Below, in pieces: positions 33,342 to 41,773 of a stretch of DNA of 64,000 nt (position 1 is its first letter; every line of letters starts with the position of its first letter). A program made the position numbers and the translations under genes. Location: the NCBI GenBank assembly GCA_016281015.1, contig JAEEHS010000065.1:1-64000 (forward strand), read 5' to 3'. The notes beneath the pieces are model-generated. The model was not told where the DNA came from. It saw only the letters and a program-made list of their open reading frames with translations, and searched no databases. Source of the stretch: Bacteroidales bacterium. GTDB taxonomy: Bacteria; Bacteroidota; Bacteroidia; Bacteroidales; UBA932.

Positions 33342-35689
33342 TTTTTTAGATGCTCCTTAAAGGGACAGGCGTCCAGGATGGCCTCATAATCAATGTGTTC
33401 CGCGAGGGAGAAAAGCGAAGGATCCTGAAGCAGGGCATCCAGGTCTTCGCGGGTATCGATCTTCACCGGCTCCGGGACCTTCCGGCCCACGGAGGCGAAG
33501 TAATCCTGGTATTTAAAGGCGCCCCCGGCGATGTTGTTCGAAAAATGGACCCATGCATTGGGAATGCCATAACTGTCGGCCACAATCAGGCCGTGCAGCG
33601 AACTGGAAACAATCCTTTCGCAGGAGCAGACCGCGTCCGGAATATCGTGCCAGTGGCGGTAATCCGACATGCTGATCAGGCGGACATCCTCCCTGGACAG
33701 GAGGGCCTTGACGAGCGGATTATTCTCATCGACATAATGGGGGATAATCCCATAGCGGTACTTTTTTCCGGGCTGGGGACGGTAGTATTTCGACACCAGG
33801 AGCGCCGGGTCTCCATAGACTTCCGGACAGTCGAACCCCTGCTGGAGCAGTGCCTGCCGGGTCAGGGGACCGCGGACGGAATGGATTTTCGCCGGTGTCA
33901 CATGGAGGCGGCTCCGCTCCGAACGGAATCCGCTTCCCCAGACTTCGAGGTTCTTCCCATAGCACTCCCCGAGAATCGAACCGATACAGCTGAAGGTCTT
34001 TCTTGCCAGGCGGGGGAAAACGCGGGAGCGGTTGAGAATCAGCACCTTCCGGTCGGAGATTTCTTCCAGGAAGTGGATATTGATATCGTCGCCCCAGTTC
34101 TGGTGGGCATAGCCCAGCCCCTCCCTGCGGACATAGGCATAGACAAAGAGTTTGTTGGGCCTGAAAAGGGACAGACTGTCATAGATCAGGTTTCGCAAGA
34201 AGGTCTTTTCGCTTTTTTCCAGCAGGAGCAGATAGACGCTCAGGGCGCTTGCGGCAAAGGAAAGTCCGCCCAGGAGGAAGAGCCTGAGCCACGCGGAACT
34301 GACGGGGATCTGCTGCAAAAGGTATGACAGCGTAGCTGGAAGGACCATCACGAGAAGCGGCAGTACGATGGCTTTTTTCAGCCATTCCCGGATGGGGAAA
34401 TCATACCATTGCCGGCGCATCAGAAGGAGTCGCGCCCCGATCAGGACGAGGTCGACGGCGAGCCGGACGGCGATGACGAGATAGGGAACCATGTCCTTTG
34501 ACAGGGCGATCCAGCAGAACAGCAGATTGGTCGAATAAATCAGTGAGACCGTGATCTGGTACTTCCGGATATCCTTGTCCGAGGTAATCAGGGTAATCAG
34601 CGGATTGCAGATACTCTCAAAATAGATGCAGAAAAGGGTCAGCAGGCAGAACTCCACGGCATAGCGGGGATAGTCCCCGAGCCAGATGCCGAGGAAGTCC
34701 TTGATTTCGAAGCAGATCGGCACCAGCAGGACCAGAATCAGATAGGCCGAAAGCCGCGAGGCGCGGATCGTCAGTTTCGACAGCTCGGCGCAGTCCTTGG
34801 TGACATAGTACTTGGTGATCTGCGGCCGGAAGGCGGCCTGGAAATTCGATACGAACTGGCTGACGACCGAGACGATCTGGTTGCTGACGCCCATCGCGGC
34901 ATTGACGATGACCCCGTTGTAATAGTTCACGAGCATCGTCACGCCCTGGTTCGTGCCGACATAGGTGGCCGTTCCGAACAGGGCCCATCCCGTATAGGAG
35001 AACAGACCCTTGAAAGTCCTGCGGCTGCGGGGCCTTCGGAAGTGGCACATCGGGAAGGAGCGGTAGCAGTAGATCCGGTAGATCAGGATGTTGAGGACGC
35101 CGACAGAGAAGATCAGGAGGGCGTAGACGATCAGCTTGTCCCCGTTGATGGCCCGGATCAGGAAGGCTACCGCCAGCTTGAACAGCACGTCGAAGATGGA
35201 AAAGTAGGCGTAGACGGACATCCGCTCGTGAGCGATGATCGTCGCGTTGAACGGCGCCTGCAGGATCGAAAGGAAGGTGGAGAGGATGGAGAGCTGGTAC
35301 ACCACATTCGCCGCGCCCATCCTTTCCGGCGGGATATTCATGACCGCGTTGAGGAACCACAGGCCGATGGTTTCTCCGAGCAGGACAATCACGAGCCCGA
35401 TCAGAAGGTGCGAAACCATCGCCGTGGAAAACACCTCCCGCTGCGACTCGGCGTCTCCCTCGGCAATCTCGGCGGTGATGTAGCGCTGCGTCGCGCCGGT
35501 GAGGCTCGTGTTGATGAAGGTGAAAAAGACGATGATCCCGCCGACGACGTTGTAGATGCCGTAGTCCTGTACCCCGAGCGCATGGAAGACAATCCGGGTG
35601 GTATAGAGCGAGACCACCAGGATGACAAACATCCTCAGGTACATGTACATCGTATTCTTTGCGATGCGTATGTTGCTTTCTGAGGGCAT
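33329..35689 (-). CDS. Wzx-type flippase fused to polysaccharide pyruvyl transferase
   Basis: A 786-residue protein, one uninterrupted frame. Residues 1 to about 500 are a MATE/Wzx-like flippase with 12-14 membrane helices (IAKNTMYMYLRMFVILVVSL, LGVQDYGIYNVVGGIIVFFT, GVTMLVNYYNGVIVNAAMGV), which moves lipid-linked repeat units across the inner membrane. Residues about 510-786 are a pyruvyltransferase-family domain (YAHQNWGDDINIHFLEEISD, VWGSGFRSE, IHSVRGPLTRQALLQQG, GDPALL, ERIVSSSLHGLIVADSYGIP). With an even number of helices both termini are cytoplasmic, where PEP is available. The start at 35689 begins the standard flippase N-terminus. The two parts are normally separate genes. Confidence 0.85.
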   Translation of the reverse strand: MPSESNIRIAKNTMYMYLRMFVILVVSLYTTRIVFHALGVQDYGIYNVVGGIIVFFTFINTSLTGATQRYITAEIAEGDAESQREVFSTAMVSHLLIGLVIVLLGETIGLWFLNAVMNIPPERMGAANVVYQLSILSTFLSILQAPFNATIIAHERMSVYAYFSIFDVLFKLAVAFLIRAINGDKLIVYALLIFSVGVLNILIYRIYCYRSFPMCHFRRPRSRRTFKGLFSYTGWALFGTATYVGTNQGVTMLVNYYNGVIVNAAMGVSNQIVSVVSQFVSNFQAAFRPQITKYYVTKDCAELSKLTIRASRLSAYLILVLLVPICFEIKDFLGIWLGDYPRYAVEFCLLTLFCIYFESICNPLITLITSDKDIRKYQITVSLIYSTNLLFCWIALSKDMVPYLVIAVRLAVDLVLIGARLLLMRRQWYDFPIREWLKKAIVLPLLVMVLPATLSYLLQQIPVSSAWLRLFLLGGLSFAASALSVYLLLLEKSEKTFLRNLIYDSLSLFRPNKLFVYAYVRREGLGYAHQNWGDDINIHFLEEISDRKVLILNRSRVFPRLARKTFSCIGSILGECYGKNLEVWGSGFRSERSRLHVTPAKIHSVRGPLTRQALLQQGFDCPEVYGDPALLVSKYYRPQPGKKYRYGIIPHYVDENNPLVKALLSREDVRLISMSDYRHWHDIPDAVCSCERIVSSSLHGLIVADSYGIPNAWVHFSNNIAGGAFKYQDYFASVGRKVPEPVKIDTREDLDALLQDPSLFSLAEHIDYEAILDACPFKEHLKKWEE

Positions 35690-35690
35690 C

Positions 35691-36593
35691 TCAGCGCATG
35701 AAAAGAAGATAGGAAAGCCGAAGGGCCTTATGGGACAGATCAAACAGCGGCCTCAGAAGAGGGGGGCTTCCGGCCTTTTTTTCGAGAAGGAGGCGGGTGC
35801 GGGTATAGTGCCGGATTTTCCGCTCCAGTTTCCGTACCAGGGGCTGCGGGAGCGATGCCCGGACGGCCGTAAGGTCCTCCCTGTACTGGGTGGCAATCTG
35901 TCGGGTCTTGAAATTCCGGATGTCCTGGCTGATATTGCTGCCGTGGATCCGGTATTTGAGAAGGAGCTGGGCGCTTCGCAGCACCGGCCCGAGCAGGAGG
36001 GCGCGGAAGCGGAGCACGCTGTCTTCCGTCGGGCAGTCCTCCCGGAGCCGTCCGAAGCGGTCCAGGACCTCCTTCCGCAGGGCAAGGGCCACCCCGCCCG
36101 TCATGAAGGAATCAGAGCGGAGGTACTTCCTGTCCTTGAGGCGAAGGAGCGAATCTTCCCCGAGGCGGCCTTCTCCCCTCTGGCGGCCGTCCTGGTCGAT
36201 GGTCAGGTAAGACCCGCTGACGGCCATGACGGCGGGGTCCGAGCGGAAATACGCCATCTGGACGGACACCCGCTCCGGCAGGGAGACGTCGTCGCCGCCG
36301 TTGAGGAAGAGGAAGTCTCCATGCGAGAGCTCGAAAAGGAGCTTGTTGACGTGCGGCACGAGGCCCATGTTCTTTTCGTTCCGGTTCAAAATGATCCGGT
36401 GAGGCCCCTTATAGCCCTCTACGGCCTGTTTCAGCACGTCGAAGGTGCCGTCGGGGGAGTGGTCGTCGGAAAAGATGATCTCGAGGTTCGGATAGGTCTG
36501 TGACAAGGCGCCCGCAACCGTGTCTTTCACAAACTTTTCGTGTTTGTAAAAGAGGACGATAAGCGTGGCGAGGGGATGGTCAGAGGATGCCAT
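35691..36593 (-). CDS. Glycosyltransferase family 2
   Basis: A 300-residue GT-A enzyme: PLATLIVLFYKHEKFVKDTV, YPNLEIIFSDDHSPDGTFDV and NMGLVPHVNKLLFELSHGDF, then LNGGDDVSLPERV in place of the usual DxD line; MTGGVALALRKEVLDRFG and CPTEDSVLRFRALLLG complete the catalytic region. Donor unknown. The upstream in-frame codon is rejected because ATG 36593 starts just before the first conserved strand. Overlaps the acyltransferase gene upstream by 14 bases and ends one base before the flippase gene. Confidence 0.85.
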   Translation of the reverse strand: MASSDHPLATLIVLFYKHEKFVKDTVAGALSQTYPNLEIIFSDDHSPDGTFDVLKQAVEGYKGPHRIILNRNEKNMGLVPHVNKLLFELSHGDFLFLNGGDDVSLPERVSVQMAYFRSDPAVMAVSGSYLTIDQDGRQRGEGRLGEDSLLRLKDRKYLRSDSFMTGGVALALRKEVLDRFGRLREDCPTEDSVLRFRALLLGPVLRSAQLLLKYRIHGSNISQDIRNFKTRQIATQYREDLTAVRASLPQPLVRKLERKIRHYTRTRLLLEKKAGSPPLLRPLFDLSHKALRLSYLLFMR

Positions 36594-37482
36594 AATATTC
36601 CAAATACCGCAGGACAACCCCGTGGAGCATATAGATTTCAAAGCTGAAGGACCCAAGGTACACCAGCGGCTTCCAGGAAAACAGACTCCTTTTTCCGACG
36701 CTCTCCAGCGAGGTCAGGATCAGAAGCGCTGCGATCAGCGGTGCAAAGAGAAGGGAGCACATCAGATAGCGCGTGGGGAGCACGAGGGAAAGGAGGATGA
36801 GGAGCCCGAGACTCCCGTACATCAGGACCTTGAGCGCCGGGACGGGAAGGGCCGTTTCCTTCTTCCGGATGGACAGGAAAAGCTGCGCGGTGAAAATTCC
36901 GAGGACAAAGTCCATGAGGCGGACCAGGGGGAAAATATACAGCACATAATGCCGGGATTCCTCTTTCAGCGTGAAAAACAGGGTGAGATAGCCCGCTACA
37001 AGCGCGATGAGCAGCGCGGCGGTCCCCCGTTTTGACCGCAGGATGGCCGTTATCCCTTTCAGCAAAAGCGGAAACAGGGCTACGAAAAACAGCATGTCCG
37101 ACAAGAACCACGACGGCGCGTTGAACGAGAAATAGACGCTCTTGACGGGCACCCAGCTCTGCAGGAGGGCTGCATTCACAAAGAGCGTCCCCACCCGGTC
37201 TTTCCCGATGGCGTGCGTATAGACCAGCAGCACCAGGACCGCCGCGAGGCAGATCCAGTGCAGCGGATAATACTTTCTGGCCCGCCTCAGGAGGAAGGCC
37301 CGGTAGGAAAAATCGCCCCCGAGGATGCGGTCCCTGTAGCCGAGGGTCATCACAAATCCGCCCAGCATAAAGAAAAAGGCAACGCCGAGATAACCCCCGC
37401 CGGTGTAGGAAACCGTGTGGTGGAGGACAATCAGGAGGATGAAGATGAAACGAAGGGAGGAAATCTCTTCGATGGCCTTCAT
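36580..37482 (-). CDS. Membrane acyltransferase family 3
   Basis: A 300-residue integral membrane protein with about ten helices. The N-terminus EEISSLRFIFILLIVLHHTV carries the R-x10-H arrangement of acyltransferase-3 proteins (Arg and the catalytic His in LHHTV), followed by GGGYLGVAFFFMLGGFVMTL and FLLRRARKYYPLHWICL. The end, GSFSFEIYMLHGVVLRYLEY, is also family-typical. It probably O-acetylates a sugar of the repeat unit or of the finished chain. Second enzyme of this kind in the operon. Confidence 0.85.
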   Translation of the reverse strand: MKAIEEISSLRFIFILLIVLHHTVSYTGGGYLGVAFFFMLGGFVMTLGYRDRILGGDFSYRAFLLRRARKYYPLHWICLAAVLVLLVYTHAIGKDRVGTLFVNAALLQSWVPVKSVYFSFNAPSWFLSDMLFFVALFPLLLKGITAILRSKRGTAALLIALVAGYLTLFFTLKEESRHYVLYIFPLVRLMDFVLGIFTAQLFLSIRKKETALPVPALKVLMYGSLGLLILLSLVLPTRYLMCSLLFAPLIAALLILTSLESVGKRSLFSWKPLVYLGSFSFEIYMLHGVVLRYLEYYGIL

Positions 37483-37484
37483 GT

Positions 37485-37946
37485 TCAGTGATCGGTTTTC
37501 TTGACGAATTGGGCGGGAGAGCCGAACCAGACTTCTCCCGCAGGGATGTCTTTGGTCACCACCGAACCGGCGCCCACCATGGCGTTTTCCCCGATGGTGA
37601 TCCCGGCCAGAATGGTGGCGTTGGCGCCGATGGACGCGCCCTTTTTCACCCGCGTGCGCTCCGGGGTTTTATGGACCTTGGAGCGGGGGAAAAGATCGTT
37701 GGTGAAGGACACGTTCGGGCCGATGAACACGTTGTCTTCGATCTCGACGCCGTCCCAGAGTTGGACGCCGGATTTCACGGTGACATGGTCGCCGATGCGG
37801 ACGTCGTTTTCCACCAGCACGCCTGCGCAGATATTGCAGTCAGCGCCGATGACGGCATCCTTGAATATCACGCAGAACTGCCAGATATTCGTCCCCTCAC
37901 CGATGGCGGAGGACTTGCAGTCTGCAAGGGGATGGATAAAAGCCAT
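37485..37946 (-). CDS. Left-handed beta-helix sugar N-acetyltransferase, WbpD/FdtC-like
   Basis: A 153-residue hexapeptide-repeat protein: [60 protein letters not shown] and [15 protein letters not shown], then [20 protein letters not shown]. The [14 protein letters not shown] segment is characteristic of acetyltransferases acting on the 3-amino group of UDP- or dTDP-linked amino sugars. That suggests an N-acetylated 3-amino sugar in the polysaccharide, although the aminotransferase is not in this window. Located between the outer-membrane protein genes and the membrane acyltransferase. Confidence 0.85.
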   Translation of the reverse strand: MAFIHPLADCKSSAIGEGTNIWQFCVIFKDAVIGADCNICAGVLVENDVRIGDHVTVKSGVQLWDGVEIEDNVFIGPNVSFTNDLFPRSKVHKTPERTRVKKGASIGANATILAGITIGENAMVGAGSVVTKDIPAGEVWFGSPAQFVKKTDH

Positions 37947-37952
37947 GGGGTG

Positions 37953-39005
37953 TTACCACTGCCGCACTTCGACCCGGCGGTTCCGCTGACGGCCTTCCGG
38001 CGTGCTGTTGGAGTCGACGGGACGGGAGTAGCCATAGCCGTCGATACTGATCAGCGAAGCGCGGGCGCCCTGGTTCACCAGGAAATTCTTCACGCTCTGG
38101 GCCCGGCGCAGCGACAGGTTCAGGTTGAATTCCCTGCCGCCGACGCTGTCGGTGTGGCCTTCCACGATGATGCCGGCTCCGGGGTGCTCCTTCATCCACT
38201 GGACCACTTCTTTGAGCTGCTCCTTGGCGTCGGAGCGGACGATGTCGCTGTTGGTGTCGAAGAGGGCTTCGGCGCTGATGGTCGTGATGACCGGATGGTC
38301 GATGTCATGGTTGCCGGTGCGGGAGGAACTGCCGTAGGAGGATCCATGGGCCACCTTCCCCACGACCACGGTGTCGCGGACAATCTGCGGCCGCACTTCG
38401 GGGACCACCACCGTCACGGGCACAGGCTGCACGTTGACGATCGGGGCCTTCCGGACCGGCTTGCCGAGGTTGACGCTGATTCCGATGGTCGCGCTCAGGG
38501 TCAGGGCCGGGAAGCTCTTGGAATTCTGATAGATACGGCTGCTGTAGGTGGTCGCCTTGATGTCCGGGACGATGGCCACCCGCTTGGTGATGTAGAGGGG
38601 GAAGGCGATACCGGCACCGCCGCCCAGCGCGCTGTTGTCGATCCGGGCCCAGCCGAGGTGGAGGTAGGGGATGATGTTGCGGTGGGCCCGGATGAGCATG
38701 TCGCCATGGATATACTCGTATCTCTTGTAGCCGAAGTCCGTGAATTTGTCGGAAATGGAAAGGCCCTGGAGACCGGCGCGGAAACCGCCCCAGTTGCTGA
38801 ACCAGTAGCCGAAATAGATATCGTCGGCGATACCGGCGCCATTGTGGGAGGCGTCACGGTCTATATTGCGCTGACCGTCGAAGCCGAAGTTCATGCCGAG
38901 TCCGGCACCTACGAACCAGCGGCTCTGGTCTTCCGTATCTTCCTGTGCGCGGGCCGCGATGCAAAGCGAGAAAAGAGCGGCCGCGATGAGTGCAATCTTT
39001 TTCAT
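37953..39005 (-). CDS. OmpA family outer-membrane protein
   Basis: A 350-residue protein: signal peptide MKKIALIAAALFSLCIAARA, an N-terminal beta-barrel (SRWFVGAGLGMNFGFDG to SATIGISVNLG, residues about 28-185), a Pro/Val-rich linker and a C-terminal OmpA domain (GAGIIVEGHTDSVGGREFNL, NLSLRRAQSVKNFLVNQGA, SIDGYGYSRPVDSNSTPEGR, QRNRRVEV) that binds peptidoglycan. It is the second gene of the capsule operon, three bases after the barrel gene; an outer-membrane anchor or porin role alongside the exporter is inference. Confidence 0.9.
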   Translation of the reverse strand: MKKIALIAAALFSLCIAARAQEDTEDQSRWFVGAGLGMNFGFDGQRNIDRDASHNGAGIADDIYFGYWFSNWGGFRAGLQGLSISDKFTDFGYKRYEYIHGDMLIRAHRNIIPYLHLGWARIDNSALGGGAGIAFPLYITKRVAIVPDIKATTYSSRIYQNSKSFPALTLSATIGISVNLGKPVRKAPIVNVQPVPVTVVVPEVRPQIVRDTVVVGKVAHGSSYGSSSRTGNHDIDHPVITTISAEALFDTNSDIVRSDAKEQLKEVVQWMKEHPGAGIIVEGHTDSVGGREFNLNLSLRRAQSVKNFLVNQGARASLISIDGYGYSRPVDSNSTPEGRQRNRRVEVRQW

Positions 39006-39008
39006 TCC

Positions 39009-39698
39009 TTAAAACCGGTAAAGTACGCCAACAGAAAGTAATCCGCGAAGATCCAGCGGGAAACCGCCGTAGCCTTCATAGTCGCTGGCCTGTTCTTCTG
39101 CGCTCGGCATCAGGCCGTTGTATTTGTCCGTATAGGCTTCTCCGCAAAGGTCGCCATAGATGCCGAAGTGGTCGGTGAAATTGTATTCGACAATGCCGCC
39201 GAAACGGAAACCGAACACCGTATTGGGGTCCGTCACCTTCTGCCAGGGATGGTTGGACTCGGTCATGTGGAAAGAATGGCCGACGCCCATGCCGCCGTAG
39301 AGTTTGATCCGGAAGAACGTGCTGAGGTCGGAAAGGCCGTACAGGTCCAGGATGGCATCGGCAAAGGCATTGATGCTGCTGAAGTTGTAGGGATAAAAGC
39401 CATGGGCCGAGGTGTTCCGGGTGTTGCAGGCGCCGGCATTCTTGGCATAGGAGACGCTCAGCCGCAGCCCGAAGATGTCGTTGACATCGTAGCCTCCCAC
39501 GAGACCGGCCTGGTAGGTAATCAGCCCCAGGGTCTTCCCGTTTTCCTTATAGGAGAAATGGTTCTCATACAGGTTGAGCATGGGTCCGAGTTGCGCTCCC
39601 ACATAAAAGCGGCCTTCGTGGATGTGCTTGGGATGCTGGGCGGAAGCAAAAGTGCAGCCCAGCAGGATGGCAAGCGTTACGCCGACAAATCTTTTCAT
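39009..39698 (-). CDS. Outer-membrane beta-barrel protein, 229 aa
   Basis: Signal peptide MKRFVGVTLAILLGCTFASA, then eight or so amphipathic strands (RFYVGAQLGPMLNLYENHF, TYQAGLVGGYDVNDIFGLRL, FFRIKLYGGMGVGHSFHM, VFGFRFGGIVEYNFTDHFGI) and the terminal LLSVGVLYRF, which has the C-terminal Phe of barrel proteins. Function unknown. The first gene after the capsule-operon promoter. An in-frame ATG six bases upstream (39704) is an equal alternative start. Confidence 0.8.
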   Translation of the reverse strand: MKRFVGVTLAILLGCTFASAQHPKHIHEGRFYVGAQLGPMLNLYENHFSYKENGKTLGLITYQAGLVGGYDVNDIFGLRLSVSYAKNAGACNTRNTSAHGFYPYNFSSINAFADAILDLYGLSDLSTFFRIKLYGGMGVGHSFHMTESNHPWQKVTDPNTVFGFRFGGIVEYNFTDHFGIYGDLCGEAYTDKYNGLMPSAEEQASDYEGYGGFPLDLRGLLSVGVLYRF

Positions 39699-39776
39699 TC
39701 TCATTTGTTTTCGTTCGTCATTCAAAATACGGCTCCGCCGCTGGGCTTGTCAGTGTCATCCCAGGGCATGTGGTTA

Positions 39777-39791
39777 TGGAAAGCATTTCCA
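39777..39791 (-). promoter_or_regulatory. Hairpin at the 5' end of the capsule transcript
   Basis: TGGAAA, loop GCA, TTTCCA is a perfect six-base stem with a triloop. It begins within about five bases of the predicted transcription start of the 19-gene operon. A candidate pause or recruitment site for the UpxY protein encoded divergently. Confidence 0.45.
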
Positions 39792-39800
39792 TTTGGCCTG

Positions 39801-39831
39801 CAAAATTACTTTTTCAGACCGAAAAATGCAA
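39801..39831 (-). promoter_or_regulatory. Promoter of the capsule operon
   Basis: Minus-strand TTG (plus CAA, 39829-39831), 20 bases, TAATTTTG (plus CAAAATTA, 39801-39808). The leader to ATG 39698 is about 95 bases. Confidence 0.75.
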
Positions 39832-39862
39832 GAGAAACGCTGTAAAATGGCGAAAAAAATGC

Positions 39863-39870
39863 TATATTTG
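39863..39870 (+). promoter_or_regulatory. -7 box of the sugar transferase / upxY operon
   Basis: TATATTTG, 15 bases before ATG 39886. The -33 position (39840-39842) reads CTG rather than TTG. Confidence 0.6.
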
Positions 39871-39885
39871 TAACTTCTAAGGAAT

Positions 39886-41211
39886 ATGAAACGGCTTAAC
39901 TTTATATTTTTCTCACTGTTCCAGGATATAGTGCTGTCGCTGGCCGCCTCGCTGGTGTCCATACTCGTGCTCCGTTGGATCTCGGAACCCATTCCAGGCT
40001 ATACCCCGATTGTGCTGAGATGGCTCGCCGCGGCGGCCCTCGGAACCGTCCCCGGGATCCTGATTTCCGGATGCAGCCGGGACGTGAAAAAATATGCGAC
40101 GGTCCGGTCCATCGCCCGGGTGATGACGGCCATCCTCATCAAGGAAGCCGTCCTGGTGGCGGCGCTCTGTTTCGGCATCGTCCGTTTTCCCCAGACGCCG
40201 CAGTATGTGGTCATCATGCTCATGGACTTCATCCTCACCGTCAGTGCCCTGTCCTATACCCGGGTCGCGTCGCGGCTCTTGTCCGGACGCGGGCCCAAGC
40301 CCTCGGAGATGGCCTCGCGCAAGACGGCGCTCGTGGCCGGGACGGACTGGGACGCCCTGAATCTGGCCGCGGAGCTGGAAAGTGAAGGCTACGACGTCGT
40401 CGGCCTGCTTTCCCGGCGGCCCGAGATGAACGGGCGCGTCATCCGGGATTACGTGGTGTACAGCTGCCGGTCCGACGAAGACCTGGAGCGGCTGTCGTGG
40501 CGTTTCGGCGGCGTGGACGGCCTCTTCTTCCCTCGCACCGTCATCGAAAAGAAAGACATCCCTGAGGAAGGTGACGCCGGGGAAGGGCAGGAAAGCGTCC
40601 AGCAGCGCGACCGGATGTCCCTCGTGGGCCATGCCGTCAAGCGCGGATTCGATATCGCCCTCTCCAGCGTTCTGCTGCTGGTCTTTTCGCCCGTGATGGC
40701 GCTCTGTGCCTGGTTCATCAAACGGGAAGACGGCGGCCCGGTCCTTTACGCCCAGGAGCGGATCGGCCGGGGCGGAAAGCCTTTCCACATCTACAAATTC
40801 CGTTCGATGCGCACCGATGCCGAGGCTTCGGGGACTCCGGCCCTCTATTCCGGCGACGAGGACCCTCGTCTCACCCGGACGGGCCGTTTCCTCCGGGCGC
40901 ATCATCTGGACGAACTGCCCCAGCTTTGGAACGTGCTTAGGGGAGACATGTCCTTTATCGGATACCGGCCGGAGCGGCAGTATTACATCGACCAGATCAA
41001 GCAGTACAACGCCCGCTACGATTATCTCTTCCAGATTCGTCCCGGCGTGACCAGCTATGCGACCCTTTATAACGGCTACACTGACACGATGGAAAAGATG
41101 CTCACGCGGCTGGACCTGGACCTTTACTATCTGAGGAACCATACCATCTGGTTCGACATGAAGGTGCTCGCCCTGACTTTCCTCAGCATCGTCAGCGGCA
41201 AGAAGTTTTAG
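39886..41211 (+). CDS. Initiating sugar-phosphate transferase (WcaJ/WbaP type)
   Basis: A 441-residue polyprenyl-phosphate glycosyl-1-phosphate transferase that starts the repeat unit on undecaprenyl phosphate. Four hydrophobic segments lie in residues 8-135, followed by a nucleotide-binding-like domain (RKTALVAGTDWDALNLAAEL) and the catalytic domain from about 245: VKRGFDIALSSVLLLVFSPV (reentrant helix), LYAQERIGRGGKPFHIYKFR, SMRTDAE, DELPQLWNVLRGDMSFIGYR with PERQYY. Compared with other members the central domain seems short (about 100 residues). Transcribed away from the capsule operon and followed nine bases on by upxY. Confidence 0.92.
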   Translation: MKRLNFIFFSLFQDIVLSLAASLVSILVLRWISEPIPGYTPIVLRWLAAAALGTVPGILISGCSRDVKKYATVRSIARVMTAILIKEAVLVAALCFGIVRFPQTPQYVVIMLMDFILTVSALSYTRVASRLLSGRGPKPSEMASRKTALVAGTDWDALNLAAELESEGYDVVGLLSRRPEMNGRVIRDYVVYSCRSDEDLERLSWRFGGVDGLFFPRTVIEKKDIPEEGDAGEGQESVQQRDRMSLVGHAVKRGFDIALSSVLLLVFSPVMALCAWFIKREDGGPVLYAQERIGRGGKPFHIYKFRSMRTDAEASGTPALYSGDEDPRLTRTGRFLRAHHLDELPQLWNVLRGDMSFIGYRPERQYYIDQIKQYNARYDYLFQIRPGVTSYATLYNGYTDTMEKMLTRLDLDLYYLRNHTIWFDMKVLALTFLSIVSGKKF

Positions 41212-41220
41212 AAGCGGCGG

Positions 41221-41727
41221 ATGGCTGAGCAGCGCTCATATTGGTTTGTGGCAAAAACGCGCCACGGAGCGGAGCTCGGGGTGAGGAACCGCCTGACGGA
41301 GCTCGGCGTGGAGAACTTTGTCCCGACCCGGCGGCGGCGCGCCTCCCGCGGCAAAGGAATGGTGGAGGAGCCGCTCCTGACGAGCTTCGTATTCCTTCGC
41401 GCCTGTCGGCAGGAAGCGCTGAACCTCATCCACTGCTGCGGCGTGAAAGCCGACCTCGTGAACGACTGCGCGACGCACCAGCTCATGTTCGTCTCGGACA
41501 AATGCATGGAGGATTTCCGCCGTGTGCTGGAAGCTTCCGTTGAGGAAGGCGGTCTCATCGACAAGCCACTCGCCGTCGGTGAAAGAGTGCGCGTCATTGA
41601 GGGCGTCCTGAAGGGCGTGGAAGGAAACGTGCTGGAAATACAGGGCAGATTCTACGTCGTCGTCTCTCTGTTGAATTGCCTCTTTGCCCGCGCAAGGGTT
41701 CCGAGAGCGTGGCTTGAAAAGGTCTGA
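41221..41727 (+). CDS. upxY: UpxY-type transcription antiterminator (NusG/RfaH-like)
   Basis: A 168-residue NusG paralogue. The NGN domain spans residues 5-100 (SYWFVAKTRHGAELGVRNRL, VENFVPTRR, PLLTSFVFLRA), the KOW domain 115-168 (LAVGERVRVIEGVLKGVEGN, FYVVVSLLNC, RARVPRAWL). UpxY proteins prevent early termination in the leader of their own capsule operon. Here the gene is unusual in being second in a two-gene operon after the sugar transferase and divergent from the capsule genes, with no upxZ next to it, so it would have to act in trans on the 39801 promoter transcript. Confidence 0.88.
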   Translation: MAEQRSYWFVAKTRHGAELGVRNRLTELGVENFVPTRRRRASRGKGMVEEPLLTSFVFLRACRQEALNLIHCCGVKADLVNDCATHQLMFVSDKCMEDFRRVLEASVEEGGLIDKPLAVGERVRVIEGVLKGVEGNVLEIQGRFYVVVSLLNCLFARARVPRAWLEKV

Positions 41728-41736
41728 TAATCAGAC
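41722..41736. terminator. Short bidirectional terminator between upxY and fic
   Basis: GTCTGA, loop TAA, TCAGAC (41722-41736) followed by TGTTATTT on the plus strand; the hairpin overlaps the upxY stop codon. It also lies beyond the fic stop on the minus strand, followed there by CTTTTC. Confidence 0.5.
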
Positions 41737-41773
41737 TGTTATTTAGGCGGGTATCAAAATCAAAGTATCGAAA

